Notes under the pieces: model-generated | What the model saw: the letters and a program-made list of their open reading frames with translations, nothing else | Databases searched by the model: none | Told to the model about the DNA's origin: nothing | Translations under genes and position numbers: made by a program | Shown: positions 23,671 through 35,734 of the stretch, in pieces | How positions within the stretch are numbered: position 1 is the stretch's first letter | Layout of the letters: the number at the start of each line of letters is the position of its first letter | Source of the DNA: Diatrype stigma | Taxonomy: Eukaryota; Ascomycota; Sordariomycetes; Xylariales; Diatrypaceae | Direction: 5' to 3' | Assembly (NCBI GenBank): GCA_022225965.2 | Contig: JAKJXP020000041.1 | Span: forward strand, 62,001-126,000 | Length of the DNA stretch: 64,000 bases

Positions 23671-25190
23671 TCAGGAGGTGTTCGAGCGAATGAAGTATGC
23701 CCTAGTAGTAGAAAAAGAAAAAGAAAGGAGACATGCGATTAGTAACCGGTGGCAGTGCTTCGGACGGGAACAAGCGTTGCAGACTTACTTGGAAGCTTCG
23801 TATGCCGTCCAGCAGATAGCCGTACTTGGCATGGTCGTAACCACTCTCGGCTTAACTCCCTTGAAAAAGCCACGGATTCCTTCGCGCCGGTATAGGAGCC
23901 TGCAGCCTCCGGCGAAGCTGTTGACCAACCTCAATTCGGGATCCGAGGCAGACCCGCGCGTCTGCAGCATTGTCTTGATGACATCCATGGGCGTCGTCAA
24001 AGCGGCCGCGAACCCGCCAGCTACTGCGCCCGCCGTGCAATGTGTAAATGGATCGTAGTGCTTGGTTGGGTTCATGGCCGTCGAGATAGATTCATAGGCG
24101 AGAAATTGTAAGGCGGTAAAGGGGACCGTCATGGACAATGTCGTCGGGTAGGAAATGTAGAAGGCCGAGAGCCCCTCATTCTTGTAGACGTACTTGGCGC
24201 AATCGAACATGGACCGGTACACCTTGCTCGAGTTCTGGATCTGCATACGTTGCTTTATGACTGTTGCGCATTGTTAGACACATTACGAGCTATGCGCACG
24301 ACCAGGCGCAAAGTGTCCAAGGCAGTTCTGTTTAGTCGGAGGGAGTAGCTAGACACATACCGTCGAAGGGGTTCATCAGGGCATCGCTAGCGATAGTAGC
24401 GCACGCTCCGCTTGTAGCTACAAGCAAGTTAGCAAGAAGTTTCCAGGACCGCCAGCCGGCTACTCTTCAATATTCAGTGTCTTCTTACCTGCTGCAAGGG
24501 GATGGTGGACACCAGCTCTGTTGCCGCCCATTAGGTGCTTGACTGCCTCGTATGTCGCAAAGTACACGGCGTGCGCAGGTCCTGCATAGCTGTTGTCAAT
24601 GCGAGAAGAACGCAGCAAGACGCTCGTAGGGGCGAGGGCGGCGTCGCTTAGAAACATGGCGTCTTACCAGCTCCTACTACGACACTCGACATGCCGCGCC
24701 ATAACTTCGTGACACCCTCTCCACTGGCTATCTTTAAGGTGCTCTGGATCATGCCCTGGTATACGGCGTTCGCGGAGGGATTTATAATTTGCATTCGTGT
24801 CTATTGGGGACGGAGTATCAGTTCTGCAGGCGCAAATTGTGGGATGGAGACGGCCGTGGCACACCTTGATGGCGTCAATAGGATACATGACAGTGTGTTC
24901 CTAGCAATTGCGTCAGCTCACCATGATCTGCCCCCGAGGTTTTTCACTTCATATATACCGCGATGCCAGCGAAGGCGCCAGCGACCATGTTTTGAGCCAG
25001 TGAGAAGTTGGGCGGCAGAGACTCATAGCTGAAGCAACCGTGTCAGTCAGAAATGTTCCGCCAGCAGCACCAAAGGCTGGACCAGATCCAGATCGTAGCA
25101 ACCAAGCAACCAAGAAACCAAGCAACCAAGCAACTAAGCAAGCAGGACATACTCGTAATCCTCAATAGGCTCGGCAGTGGGCTGGGCCAT
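23671..25190 (-). CDS. mitochondrial iron carrier, mitoferrin (Mrs3/Mrs4 type)
   Basis: Eight exons on the minus strand (25190-25153, 25028-24959, 24900-24865, 24800-24668, 24581-24489, 24417-24361, 24260-23789, 23701-23671) total 930 nt and 309 aa, a normal carrier length. It is an inner-membrane carrier importing ferrous iron into the matrix for heme and Fe-S synthesis. The three mitochondrial-carrier signatures are present: PIDAIK at residues 43-48, PFDVIK at 140-145 and PMDVIK at 233-238. Mitoferrin-type phrases include YESLPPNFSLAQNMVAGA, LWRGMSSVVVGAGPAHAVYF, the PTTLSMTVPFTALQF stretch and the ending ICWTAYEASKAYFIRSNTS. All seven introns are GT-AG and the frame closes. The last coding exon is only 31 nt; without that splice the frame would end at K-stop. 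Assignment as mitoferrin rather than another carrier rests on these phrases. Confidence 0.93.
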
Positions 25191-27268
25191 CTTGGCCACA
25201 GCTTGAGGGCCTGCGCCGAACGTTTCCGGTTGAAGCGCCAGGGTTACGATTGAAGGCGACAACGGGGGAACGGTATCGCAGTCGCGCAGGTCGACGGCGG
25301 CAATGGCGGCAACGCAACGGCCGAGGCTGTAGTTGCGGCTAGCGGACCTCTTGTATATATCTGGTGTATGGCCGACCTGATGCGGATGGTTGATATATTG
25401 GCCCGGTTGCCCAGGTAAGGCGGGATCGAGTATCCGCCTACGTCCGCTTGCAGCTGTAACAAGAGCTGGGGGAGGCTTGGAACAGTGTCGCGAAACAGGC
25501 TTGAGGCTATTCGGGGCTCGACAGGGAAGGCAATGGGGAACGTCGTGGGGGGGTGCTGGTGTTCAGTCGCTCGGCGAGTCGAAGGTGATGAAAATCTTCC
25601 CAAGCAGCCAAGGTTAGTGGCATGCATGCATACATACATACATACATACACACATACAAGAGAACCCACATACAATACATACACGCCTACCTGCGATCTT
25701 CAATTCAAGTAGTACGTAGTTCAGGTAGTTTAGCTGCTTTGGGTACGAAGTACCGCAAGTTAGATCAGATAACTTTTTAGCCTCTGCGTAATTCGGAGAC
25801 CGGCCGGCCGACTTTGACAGGGGGGTTTCTTTGCTACCCTGCTACCTGGCTGGAAGCGGTTGGTATGCGGGCTCAACGCCGCATGTGAGTTGGTGGGGTT
25901 TGCTAGGTATGGTAACTTATACCTACATGTATGTAACAAACATGCAGCAATTTGAACATATATCCAACTTCTCACTCTCATCATAACCCCCTGAAGCAGA
26001 GTTTACAGCCCCAAGTGTGGGTGGGATCTTGGGTCCATCGATTCACACCAACACCACCTTTCTTAGGCTCTTACAGGTGATAATGAGATTGATGATATGC
26101 AGTTAGATGTGTCTTGTAACCAATAACTTCTAATGCTGCATGAAACATACCTACATACTCTACACAAACCTTTCACGACCACGAGAATGATGGCGGGTGT
26201 CGGAGTGGGACCCTATGGTAAGCACAAGCCGTAACTACCTACATATGTATCTACTATGTAAAGTCAAAGCCTCGGCCCGGATTGGTTTGGCCACAGTGTT
26301 GACATTATCAAACACAGACATTATTTATATGCGTGCGGCGTGCCTAGCAGTTTAGTATTATAGGTTGTTCTCGGGGTTTGACTAGATAGTACCTAGGACT
26401 TAACTAATGACCGATCCAGATCCCTAGGGGCTCGGAAAAGATTGAGTAATACCTAGTCCCCAATCCTTCAGGAAATCAAGGAACTACTTCAGTGCCAACC
26501 CCTTAGAATGGAAATGAGGATCATACCGTGGATATAGACCACTTCTAGGACATTTAGTCCCCTCGGATTGTCCATTTCCCGACCCATTGATATATGAACT
26601 ACGTACTTAGGATGGATAAGGTCATTCAATCAATGACAAGAGCTCAATATCAAACCGCTTTATTGTAATTGGCTCGTTGCTAGGCAAGGGCATTCCCCTG
26701 ATGGAACATTATACTATGTAGTTAGTTGTTAGGACAAGGTACTTCATGATACTGCCCCTCAAAAAGGAGAAACTACGTAGGTGCCTCAGTTAACATTCCA
26801 ATTAAATCAATACTATTTGTACCTAAAGATCAAAGTCGAATTTACAACAAGATCGAGGGAAAAGGTGTTGAAGTATATAATCTGTACAAGAAGACACAGA
26901 CGGAGCCATTGATTCACACCTATCAATAGAATAGGATAGATACTCGCTAAATTCCATACCAAGTGACCATCCAGGAGTGGGAGGGGACTACAGTGATATA
27001 GATATAGTTACTATTATGTGCCTAGTAGGTACACATGTGTGGGGGTTATCCCCCTATCCTAACCGCATCACCCTCCTATACAGATTCATGTTCATATCCA
27101 AGATTAATATCACGTGCTCCTGATTTATCTCATACCCATTCATCTCCGACAGAGACTGGTATTCTATATATCTTAATATAACAACGAACTTAGGTGATAT
27201 AATTTTGTGGAAGGGGAAGCCCCCGATAACATACCTTCCCTTCTCTCTTACATACGCAGCCAGCCTCT
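25191..27268. other. intergenic region, mitoferrin / COG6
   Basis: 2.1 kb with no supportable gene. The first part is the mitoferrin promoter side. A CATA repeat lies at 25629-25650. From about 26,000 to 27,250 the sequence is clearly richer in A+T than the flanking genes, with many stops in all frames. The COG6 3' UTR should lie at the right edge. Confidence 0.5.
25629..25650. repeat. (CATA)n microsatellite
   Basis: Tandem CATA units are read directly, followed by CACATACA variants. Confidence 0.85.
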
Positions 27269-29530
27269 TTACGACAAGAGAACCCGAATCTCCCCCGTCG
27301 TCCGCGGGAACAGGGATCTGTATCTAGGCGCTGCCCCCTCCTCCTCGCCCTCGCCGCCGCCCGACGACTCCTGCCGCTCAGCCACCCCATCAGCCAGGAT
27401 GAGCAGCTCCTCGACGCGCTCGAAGTCAGCACAGAACCGGTCGGCGGCGCGCTCGGTGATGTCGCGCGCCAGCCGCGCGTCCTGCAGGTGCTTGACGTTC
27501 TCCATGGCGTCCATGACGGCCGAGGGCAGGAAGTCGTCGAGGCCCTGGGCGGCGGCGGCCAGGGCGTCGGGCCTCAGCGCGTCGAGCCGGCGCATCTTGG
27601 CCGCGACTTCTTCTTCTTCGTCGTCGTTTTCGTCTTGCTCGCCCCCCTCCCACGCGGCGGGGCGGAGCGGCGCGAGCGCGGCGAGCAGCGGCTCGAGCGC
27701 CGACTCGGCACGGAAGAAGGCGTACTGGGACTCGGCGAGGCGGGCGGCCTGCTCGTCGATGGCGGCCTGCAGGCGGCGGGCGCGCTGGCGGCCGAAGTCG
27801 AAGGGCGCGACGGTCGCGTGCGCCGCGAGCAGGCAGTTCACCAAGAAGACCGAGGCATCCCAGGGCGAGGAGGAGGGGGAGGAGGTCGAGGTCGACGCCG
27901 AGGCCGGGTTTGCGGCGCTTGGGTCGGAGCTGGGGTCGAGGGACCTCGCCATGTGCTCGCAGCCGGACAGGAAGGGGTCGAGGGACTCGGCCAGGATGGG
28001 CTGGAAGTCGGCCTCGCGGTCGTCGGCCGACGACAGGGACGAGAGCGAGGTCTCGTACGTGCGCATGATGGCCGAGAGCTGCTTGAGCGCGTCCTGGAGG
28101 AAGTCCGGGGGGCCGAGGTCCGAGGGCGGGTGCTGGAACTCGCCCTGCAGCGTCGCGATGTAGTCGCGCATCAGGGACCGGAACTGGCGCAGCGCCTCGG
28201 ACTCGAGGTTCGCCATCGCCTCGAGGAGGACCGACTGCGCGCCGAGCAGCTTCGCGAAGGTCACCCGGTAGAAGTTGAGCAGGTTCGCGAGCTTGTACGC
28301 GAGGATCGTGTCCTCGTTGGTCTGGATCACCTGCTCCACCCTCTGCCGCAGGATGCGGGCGGCGCCGCTGACGTCCCGGTCTACGAGGTCGTTGAGGGCT
28401 TTGACGGCATCGAACTCGAGGGGCCCGTCGGCGTCGTCGACTATCAGCTGCCAGGGCTCGTTTTCGCGCCCCTCCTGGATCCCCTTGGCAATCTCGTTGC
28501 CATCGGACACGAACAGCACCTCGAGAGCTTCACGCTCGCTGACTGTAGCCGAATGGGTCCAGGCAAGCATGTCGCCGACGTATCGTAGGGGGTCGTGCGC
28601 GGCCAGTTCGATAGGCTTGACGGAGTGGTCCTTCACGCCAGAAGCAGACGTTCCTGTGAGCGCGAGGTAGAAGGAATCCGACAGGATCTGTTCCCGAGCT
28701 TCGGCGAAGAAGTCGAGGCAGTTCTGGAAGAGAGAGGGCCGCTCAGCTAACACGCGAAGGGCCCGGCGGACCGATGAGTTGATCTGAGGGTTCTCTAAGT
28801 TCAGCGTTTTGAACTCTTTCTGGATCCAGCGGTAGAGCTTCTGGAAGGCGAGGTTCAAACTCTTCGACGTCTGGTCCATGACATCGAGCCCGAGCGTCTG
28901 GTTCTCGAACCCCAGCAGGATCTCACAGTCCTTCCTGATGCGCTTTGCCTTGGTCAGTACCGCAAAGAAGTGGTCATCGACGGGCTCGGCCGTCAAGGTC
29001 AAGGAGGCAGTCTCGTCCTCAGAGAGGATGAAATGGTCGCGGAAAGAATTGAGAAGCTGCTGCTTCGTCTCGACGTTCCGGCGCTGGGTCATCAAGGTGT
29101 TGGTCTCCTCGAGCGTGGTCGACGTGACTTCATGAGCAGCGGTGACATGGCTCTTCATGCCCTGGTAGCTCGTGTTGAGCTTGTCTATGGTAGAGCCGAT
29201 TCTCTTCAGCTGCTCGGCCACGCGGCCGAACTCGGCGATGATCTCGCCATTGCTGTCGATGACCTCCTTTTGGACATCCAGCCGCAGCCGTCTTCTCGTT
29301 TCAGCGCTATTGCTCACCCCCCGCTGGTCTAGCAAGGCCAAAGCATCACGGAACTCGGAGTCGACGTAGGATGTCGAGAGAACCGAGGTCAGTTTGTTTG
29401 AGAGCGGGTTCAGATTCCTGGCGGCTGAGCCTAGGGGTGAGGGTGGCCCGGGAGAGAGCGGACCAGGCGATGATACGCGATCCCGCATGGGCAGCGTTAT
29501 CGGGCCAATTCCATCGGCAGCCATGTTCAT
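27269..29530 (-). CDS. COG6: conserved oligomeric Golgi complex subunit 6
   Basis: A single-exon gene of 753 aa. COG6 is a lobe-B subunit of the COG tether, which captures retrograde vesicles at the Golgi. Family features: the N-terminal [18 protein letters not shown] segment, a helical stretch at about residues 95-150 with coiled-coil character ([20 protein letters not shown]), HFILSEDE at about 170, [20 protein letters not shown] at about 205-225, and [20 protein letters not shown] near 255-275. The C-terminal half is helical and Ala/Glu/Arg-rich and closes with [15 protein letters not shown]. The ATG at 29530 is used; a second ATG two codons later (29524) is equally possible. An antisense frame running opposite the C-terminal half is a by-product of its high G+C. 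The gene is divergent from ATG9; both act on vesicle traffic, but shared regulation is only inference. Confidence 0.93.
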   Translation of the reverse strand: MNMAADGIGPITLPMRDRVSSPGPLSPGPPSPLGSAARNLNPLSNKLTSVLSTSYVDSEFRDALALLDQRGVSNSAETRRRLRLDVQKEVIDSNGEIIAEFGRVAEQLKRIGSTIDKLNTSYQGMKSHVTAAHEVTSTTLEETNTLMTQRRNVETKQQLLNSFRDHFILSEDETASLTLTAEPVDDHFFAVLTKAKRIRKDCEILLGFENQTLGLDVMDQTSKSLNLAFQKLYRWIQKEFKTLNLENPQINSSVRRALRVLAERPSLFQNCLDFFAEAREQILSDSFYLALTGTSASGVKDHSVKPIELAAHDPLRYVGDMLAWTHSATVSEREALEVLFVSDGNEIAKGIQEGRENEPWQLIVDDADGPLEFDAVKALNDLVDRDVSGAARILRQRVEQVIQTNEDTILAYKLANLLNFYRVTFAKLLGAQSVLLEAMANLESEALRQFRSLMRDYIATLQGEFQHPPSDLGPPDFLQDALKQLSAIMRTYETSLSSLSSADDREADFQPILAESLDPFLSGCEHMARSLDPSSDPSAANPASASTSTSSPSSSPWDASVFLVNCLLAAHATVAPFDFGRQRARRLQAAIDEQAARLAESQYAFFRAESALEPLLAALAPLRPAAWEGGEQDENDDEEEEVAAKMRRLDALRPDALAAAAQGLDDFLPSAVMDAMENVKHLQDARLARDITERAADRFCADFERVEELLILADGVAERQESSGGGEGEEEGAAPRYRSLFPRTTGEIRVLLS

Positions 29531-30685
29531 ATACGGTCTTATTTTCTGATCCTGAGACGCCTCATCCTGTGCAAAGCAGAGAAATAAGACTCTATGGTCT
29601 TGTCCTGCTTTGGATCATCAGTTTTGGATATGGGAATCACCAGCAACTATCTGTCAGTATTGTAGTTGTACATAATACCTAAAGAACTGCAGCAGTGCGG
29701 TAGCTTATTATTAGCTAACTGTAGATATTAAATATACATATCTGTATGTAGTTATGTACTATGATAGAAGCTACGATAAAGCTGACTGCCTGCTACCAAC
29801 CTCAACCCCGCCCTAGCTATACTTTAGGTAGGTATGTAGCACCAGCCTTACCCAGCAGCCCAGTCAGCCAGCTAAACCCTATTACGTAGTGGGTGCTCAC
29901 TGCCCACCCTGGCCACCTACAGGGTAGTCACCTCTCATAGGACCTATGACGAATGCACGCGCTTCGGGTTGGGCGCGTGCAACAACGCGGCTGCCTTCGG
30001 TCTGGTGTGTTCAGTGTGCAGCGTGTGAGTGCGTGTGTGTATGTACGGCGTGTATGTATGGTATGTACCTAGGCAGGTAGGGAGGTATGTATGGCTATCG
30101 TTTATCGGTTTATCTATAGGCCAATCTTACATCGCCAATCACCTGCAGCATCTAATCAGGCACCTCCCGACACTCGAGCCCTTATGAGGTGCGAGTCCAC
30201 CTGACCACTGCATTCAGTCATTATTACTTGCACCGACTTCCTGATGCATCCCAGGTCAACATCCCAGGTCAACACTTCTGGATTCCATGACAAACGACGG
30301 CCACTCTCCCGCCTTGTGATTGTGATTCAGACTGACCAGCCTCTGTTTGTAAAGTTTCGCCCTCTTAGGTTATTACTTAACCATCCATCCACCTGCACTT
30401 TACCTTATTATCCACCCATAGTTTAGCCTCCTAACGTCATCACATGCTCCATGCTTTACGCTCCATGTTTCATTCATGCCCATAGGACTGAACCACTTAC
30501 TAGTAAACCCATAGGCTTGTTCATGCCTGGTCTTTAGATAGACAAATTCGAGCCTCAAGACTGGGCCTTGCCCTGTCTATTCAATACTACTATGTTATAT
30601 TGCTGGAATGATCCTTATTGCCGTCACACCCAGACTGCTTGGAAGAAACTAGCCTCCCTTGACTGAACCACCCATATTCACCGCT
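29531..30685. promoter_or_regulatory. divergent promoter region COG6 / ATG9
   Basis: 1155 bp between divergent starts. It contains TAGGTAGGTATGTAG at about 29825, a long GTGTGTGTATGTACGG-type tract at about 30025-30065 with GTACCTAGGCAGGTAGGGAGGTATG after it, and GCATCCCAGGTCAACATCCCAGGTCAAC (a 14-bp direct repeat) at 30245-30272. No coding region is evident. Confidence 0.5.
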
Positions 30686-33641
30686 ATGCCGCCCAACATA
30701 TTCTCCCGTCTCGTCCCGTCATCGAGCGACGATTTGCCCTGGTACGAACAAGCCAGAAACGATATCGACCACGAAGGCGAACGGGAACCACTAGGCCTCG
30801 ACGTCGACGAAGAGAACCTTACCCACCAGTTCCACGATGACGACCTCGAACGCGCCCAAGGGCTTGACCTGGAGGAGAGTCGTATGACGGCCCGAAGCCC
30901 TGGTCCTTCCACGAGAAATACTCCACGTAGAACCTCTGTCCCGGATAGACATGCTACCGCGTCAAGATGGCTCTCACCAGAGGATGACGGGGATAATGAT
31001 GTTCCCGCCTCCCTCCTGGTTGAGGGCCCCGGTGTCGGAGCGGCGAGGACGAACCCGCGAAGATCCGGACCTCAACCTTCCCGACATCCCGCCCTCCCTG
31101 GCTCATCCAATCGCCGGATACAATCGCAGTGGGAAACTGCACAGGCGCAGCAGAGGCTGCACCCAGACGAAGAAGCAGGCCCTCTACTCGGCCAGCATCG
31201 TGAGGGTGTTCCTCCAAGGAGGCATGGATTAGGGGGGAATCCTAGGGACAAGGCGATGTTTAGATGGGCTAATGTCTCTAATCTGGACGTCTTCATCAGG
31301 GATGTTTATGATTACTACCTCGGGGCGGGCATCTGGTGTATCCTTCTCGAGCGATTCCTACACCTGCTGTGAGTATAAGTGGCCTGTGTCTACTTATCGT
31401 GAACTAGCTAACCCCTTTGCAGCAAGGTAGCCTTCGTCGCCAGCCTCCTGACTCTGTTGACGCAATGTATAGACTACACCAAACTTCGACACAGCAAGAG
31501 CTTAAGTGAAATAATGATCCCGCAGTGCACAAAGAACATGTGGGGTGTGTGGAATCTGAGTCTATGGCTCTGCAGTTTCTACTTCGTCTGGAAATCCATC
31601 CAGTGGGTTCTTGACATCCCACGCTTGAAACATATCCGTGACTTCTACATTTATCTTCTCGAGATACCCGACGAAGACATGCAGACAGTTTCGTGGCAAG
31701 ATGTTGTGACGAGGATCACAACGCTCCGTGATCAAAATGTCAAAACTGCCACCAACATAACGCCCTCCCAGCGACGCTTCTTGTCGAAGCAACTTGGGCA
31801 CCACGTAGCGAGCCAATCCAAGGAGAGGCTCGACGCCCATGATATTGCCAACAGGCTTATGAGAAGGGAGAATTATATTATCGCCCTTTTCAACAAGGAC
31901 ATTCTCAACCTAACAGCACCTCTTCCGTTCCTTCGGAATAGACAGCTTTTCTCCAAATCGCTGGAATGGACGGTCCAGTTCGGTGTTCTGGATCTCATAT
32001 TCAACGAGAGTGGCCAGGTACACCAGCGCGTCCTGAGATCTGACCACCGCGGTCAGCTTAGCAGAGAGATGAGGACGAGGTTCGCTTTTGCTGCTGTTAT
32101 GAATCTGATGTTTGCCCCTTTCCTTGCATGCGGTCTCCTAATCGATTTTGTTTTCACGTATTACAACGTAAGTGTCTCCTCGCTTATCACCAGATCCACC
32201 GCTCTAGTCATACTCACCTCTGGGTGTCTAGGAGTTCAAAACGAACACGTCTTCGATAGGGGCTAGGCAATACACTCCGCTTGCAAGATGGAAATTCAGG
32301 GAGTTCAACGAACTCCCCCACATCTTCGAGGAGCGTTTGAACATGTCATATCCCTACGCAAAGCACTACATCGACCAATTCCCGAAAAAGAAGACAGAGT
32401 CAGCCGCCCGTACTGTCCAGTTCTTCTCGGGAGCACTCATTGCAGTCCTGGCATTGGTCGGGTTTTCCGATCCCGAGATGTTTGTCGACTTCGAGCTATT
32501 TCACGGTATGAACGCCTTCGCCTTCGTTGCGCTCATGACGACGGTATGGGCAGTCGCACGTGGTATGCTATCCGATGATAACGATGTATTCGACCCTGAG
32601 TTCGCGATGCAGAACGTTATCGAGTATACACACTACCAGCCGGATCAGTGGAAAGGAAGACTTCACAGCTTCGATGTAAAGACCGAATTCGCCGAGCTCT
32701 ATAAAGTCCGCATCATCACCTTCCTAGAGGAGATCCTGGGCGTCTTGGTCACACCCCTGATACTCTTTTTCAGCCTACCGAAATGCAGCGATCAGATCGT
32801 GGACTTCTTCCGCGAGTTCACGATTCATGTCGACGGCCTCGGCTACGTGTGCTCCTTTGCCGTCTTCGACTTCCAAAAGGACGCCCGCAACGCGAAGCAG
32901 CAGAAGGCACCAGCGGCGGCGGCGGTGACCGCGGCCGGCGATGCTCGTGAGGACTATTACTCCACCAAGCACGGCAAGATGCAGGCTTCGGTGCACGGGT
33001 TCCTGGACAACTACGTGTACAACCCGAGGAGCGGGCTGCCCGGCGCCCACCCCCTGGGGCCCGCCGGACGCCACCAGTTCCACCACCCGCCCCCGCCCGC
33101 CTTCCCAGGCCTTATGTCCCCGACCCTGAACGGGGACATGCGAGCCTCGCGGGTGGGCCGCAGCGAGCGGCCGAGGAGCCGCGCACCCCACCCGGGCCGG
33201 ACACCGCGGTTTGGCCCCGCCATCGCTGCCCCTTCGCCCATGGCCTCGATGCTGCTCGACCCCCACCACCAGCCGCCGTCGGCGTCCTTGATCACTGGCG
33301 GCCGGGGCCCGGCCCGGGGGGCCCCACGCGTGCCCCGCGGCCAATATCAGCACCAGGGCAGCGAAGGGGATAACATCCTCCTCGAGGAATCGGCGGAAGC
33401 GCGCAGCGCGCTACAACGCCAGGCAACGGCGTACACGGACGATGGTGGCGGTGTTGGTGGTGTTGACGAGAGCGTGGCGCGCCTCGGCGAGTCCACGTGG
33501 GAGGAGCAGTCGCCCCGCCACCCGGCGCTGACGAGGGACAACAGCAGCGCCGTCGCCGCCGACGACAACAAGCCCGGCGTCGTTACCCTGCTCAAGCAGT
33601 TCCAGGAGGCGCACTTGAATCACAGAGGAGGCGTGATGTAA
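30686..33641 (+). CDS. ATG9: autophagy-related protein 9
   Basis: Three exons (30686-31368, 31423-32167, 32232-33641) give 945 aa. ATG9 is the multispanning lipid scramblase on vesicles that seed the phagophore. Features in order: a charged, disordered N-terminus to about residue 195 (SRLVPSSSDDLPWYEQAR), first membrane segment around 215-240 spanning intron 1, a second at about 275-300 (WNLSLWLCSFYFVW), FIRDVYDYY before the first segment, a third near 450-475 (MNLMFAPFLACGLLIDFVF) ending at intron 2, the hallmark PLARWKFREFNELPHIFEERL region at about 490-510, further segments near 535, 565 and 640 (ITFLEEILGVLVTPLILFF), and a long Pro/Ser/His-rich cytosolic tail. Introns of 54 and 64 nt have good branch sites (GCTAAC in the first). 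The start is the first ATG in the frame, in a favourable context. Confidence 0.96.
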
Positions 33642-35734
33642 GCAGATACCCGTTCTAGGCTCAGTTAGGTTCAGTTGGGTTTCCTCGGTCGGATCGTAGC
33701 CGGGCTAGGTTATGTATGGTTATGGTTTAGAGTAGGTAGGTGGGTGAACACATGGGTGTTTAGGTAGGGACGCAAAGCAAGCAGGCAGGCAGTCAGGCAA
33801 TTGAATTGGTTTAATTGATAGCCATTGGTTTGTATGTGCATTGATTGGCGTCGGTTGCTTATTTTAGACACGAGTAAAGAACGAAACATACGGGATAAGA
33901 TATCGAACAATGGCTCTTCTATGCTCATGAAGTGAAGCGAAATCAGAAGGCGAAACGCGCGCGTCCCTTGAGCTTCCACTACATCGTAGACTAACTACCT
34001 CGTACATATAGTCAGGGAGTTGAGTTGCCGGAAAAGAGCAGAGCTGACCGTGTAGGTCGGAACATACCGAGTAGCCTGAATTAAAGATCCGGAATAAAAG
34101 CCGGCCTCCTTCCCTTTTGTTATTCGCATTCTTTTTCTTACGATCACCCGTCCGTCTTTCGGGTCCGAAGTGATTATTACTATCGATGCTCAAAATGCTG
34201 TCCCCGATATAATTCTTGCAGCTAGCTACCAGTCCGATTCGTAGCGCACAGTAAGTTTGCTTATATTATAGATATAACTAGGGCCTTGTTGATTTCAAAG
34301 GGGCCGGACGGTTTCTGGGCGACCAGATCTGATCTGATGACACTGACTGACACATGCGAGTACGAGGGGTCCACGTCTGTATACCTGTCAGCACGTAGTT
34401 AGGTGTGAGCAGCAGAACGGGGGGCATATGGGATCCCTTCATCCCCTAGGTACGTAATCTTTACTATGTAAGCATCAGCGACCGGTATGTTCCGAGAGAT
34501 CTCTGATCGAAGGATCAGATGCTGTGTGCATAGGGTAGGTAGATCACTAGGGTATGGATAACCCGGGCCTTACAGCTATATTGTAATCAAATTGGTGATA
34601 TACTGCCCGGTAACCAGCGCTTTGCGTGTTCTCTCTTGTTAAGTTGTCAGACCCCTACCCCTGAAAGGCTACTCTTAGACAACGACCCGATTAACAAAAG
34701 ATGCTGCATCTGGTAGCATCTCAAAGCTCTATATTTGGTCATGGTAAGCAGGATTATAAGTGAATCTTAGCTGGCTGTATCAAGACAAGATCTTCCAAGG
34801 CGAAAACATGCCACACACCTGTTTCATAGTAAGCACTCAGGCCTTAGACTCAGTATCTCCATCACAGGTCGAGCGGCTACTGAAAATAGAAAGAGTTCAG
34901 ATACATAAGCCATTGGTCTAGTCTAATTAGTCTAACGGTCTAGCAATATAAATATCTAGTATAATCATGCTATGATGATATCAGATATCCTACTCTAGAG
35001 CCTAGGTAGTCTCGTGAGGCTGAATAGCATGCAATAATACGGGCTGAGGGAATTCCATTTTGTCGATAACCTCAGCGACGCGCTGATGCACCAGTTACCT
35101 TGACCACCGCTTTAGATCGCATCACAATATATCCGGTTGCATCCAGACACCTTCGGTGCCGTAGGCAGGTACACTTACTTACACCTACGCACTATGTAGT
35201 TATACTATGATACCATGCTCTTATAAATAAGCATCCCCCCTTGCCCCCCAATCAACCTACCTGCCTCTTCCGGCTCGATGCGGGTCTTGCCATCGATCTT
35301 AAGCCTTATAGCCCCGCAATGGAGACGATGAGAGAGACGGCCGGTCTCCAGACCTAGGCCGCTTACAAGTTAGCTTCTCGGTAACTTCCAGCGGCGATGT
35401 GCCTGTCTCTTATGTTTTCGCGTGGTACGGAGGCGTTGGGGGGAGGAAAGAAGGGGGGACCGTGGTCTTGACCTTCCGCCTTCATTAACTCGTTCACCAT
35501 CGGGGATCCGGCTCAGCCCGTTGGTGCTGACATGGCCGAAGCTCATCGGCAGATGAAGCCTCCAGGCCTCTCGCCCACATGGTCCGATCATTGTCGACAT
35601 ATATAAACCTCGATGTCTTCGGGCTTTGTCACAAGCACGTTAGTTTTTTCATCATTGAGCATCCTCAGCCAGAGCCAAGCCTCGTCATCAGCTTATTATT
35701 CTTTCCCCAGCCTAGGTCTCCTTTGCCCATCGCT
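33642..35734. other. intergenic region, ATG9 / GH71
   Basis: 2.1 kb with the ATG9 3' UTR at the left and the GH71 promoter at the right. GGCA repeats lie near 33780-33795. The middle (34,200-35,250) is A+T-richer and shows no coding potential. A TTATAAATAAG element at about 35220-35230 is another possible TATA-like site. Confidence 0.5.
35599..35607 (+). promoter_or_regulatory. TATA-box-like element of the GH71 gene
   Basis: The sequence ATATATAAA lies about 130 bp upstream of the GH71 ATG at 35735. This is the expected distance for a TATA element with a short 5' UTR. It is the clearest TATA-like signal in the window and would fit a strongly regulated secreted enzyme. Confidence 0.5.

Noticed and set aside
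27488..28588. 366-codon + frame opposite COG6
   Set aside because: Shadow of the G+C-rich COG6 C-terminal half; Gly/Arg/Val-rich with no family features.
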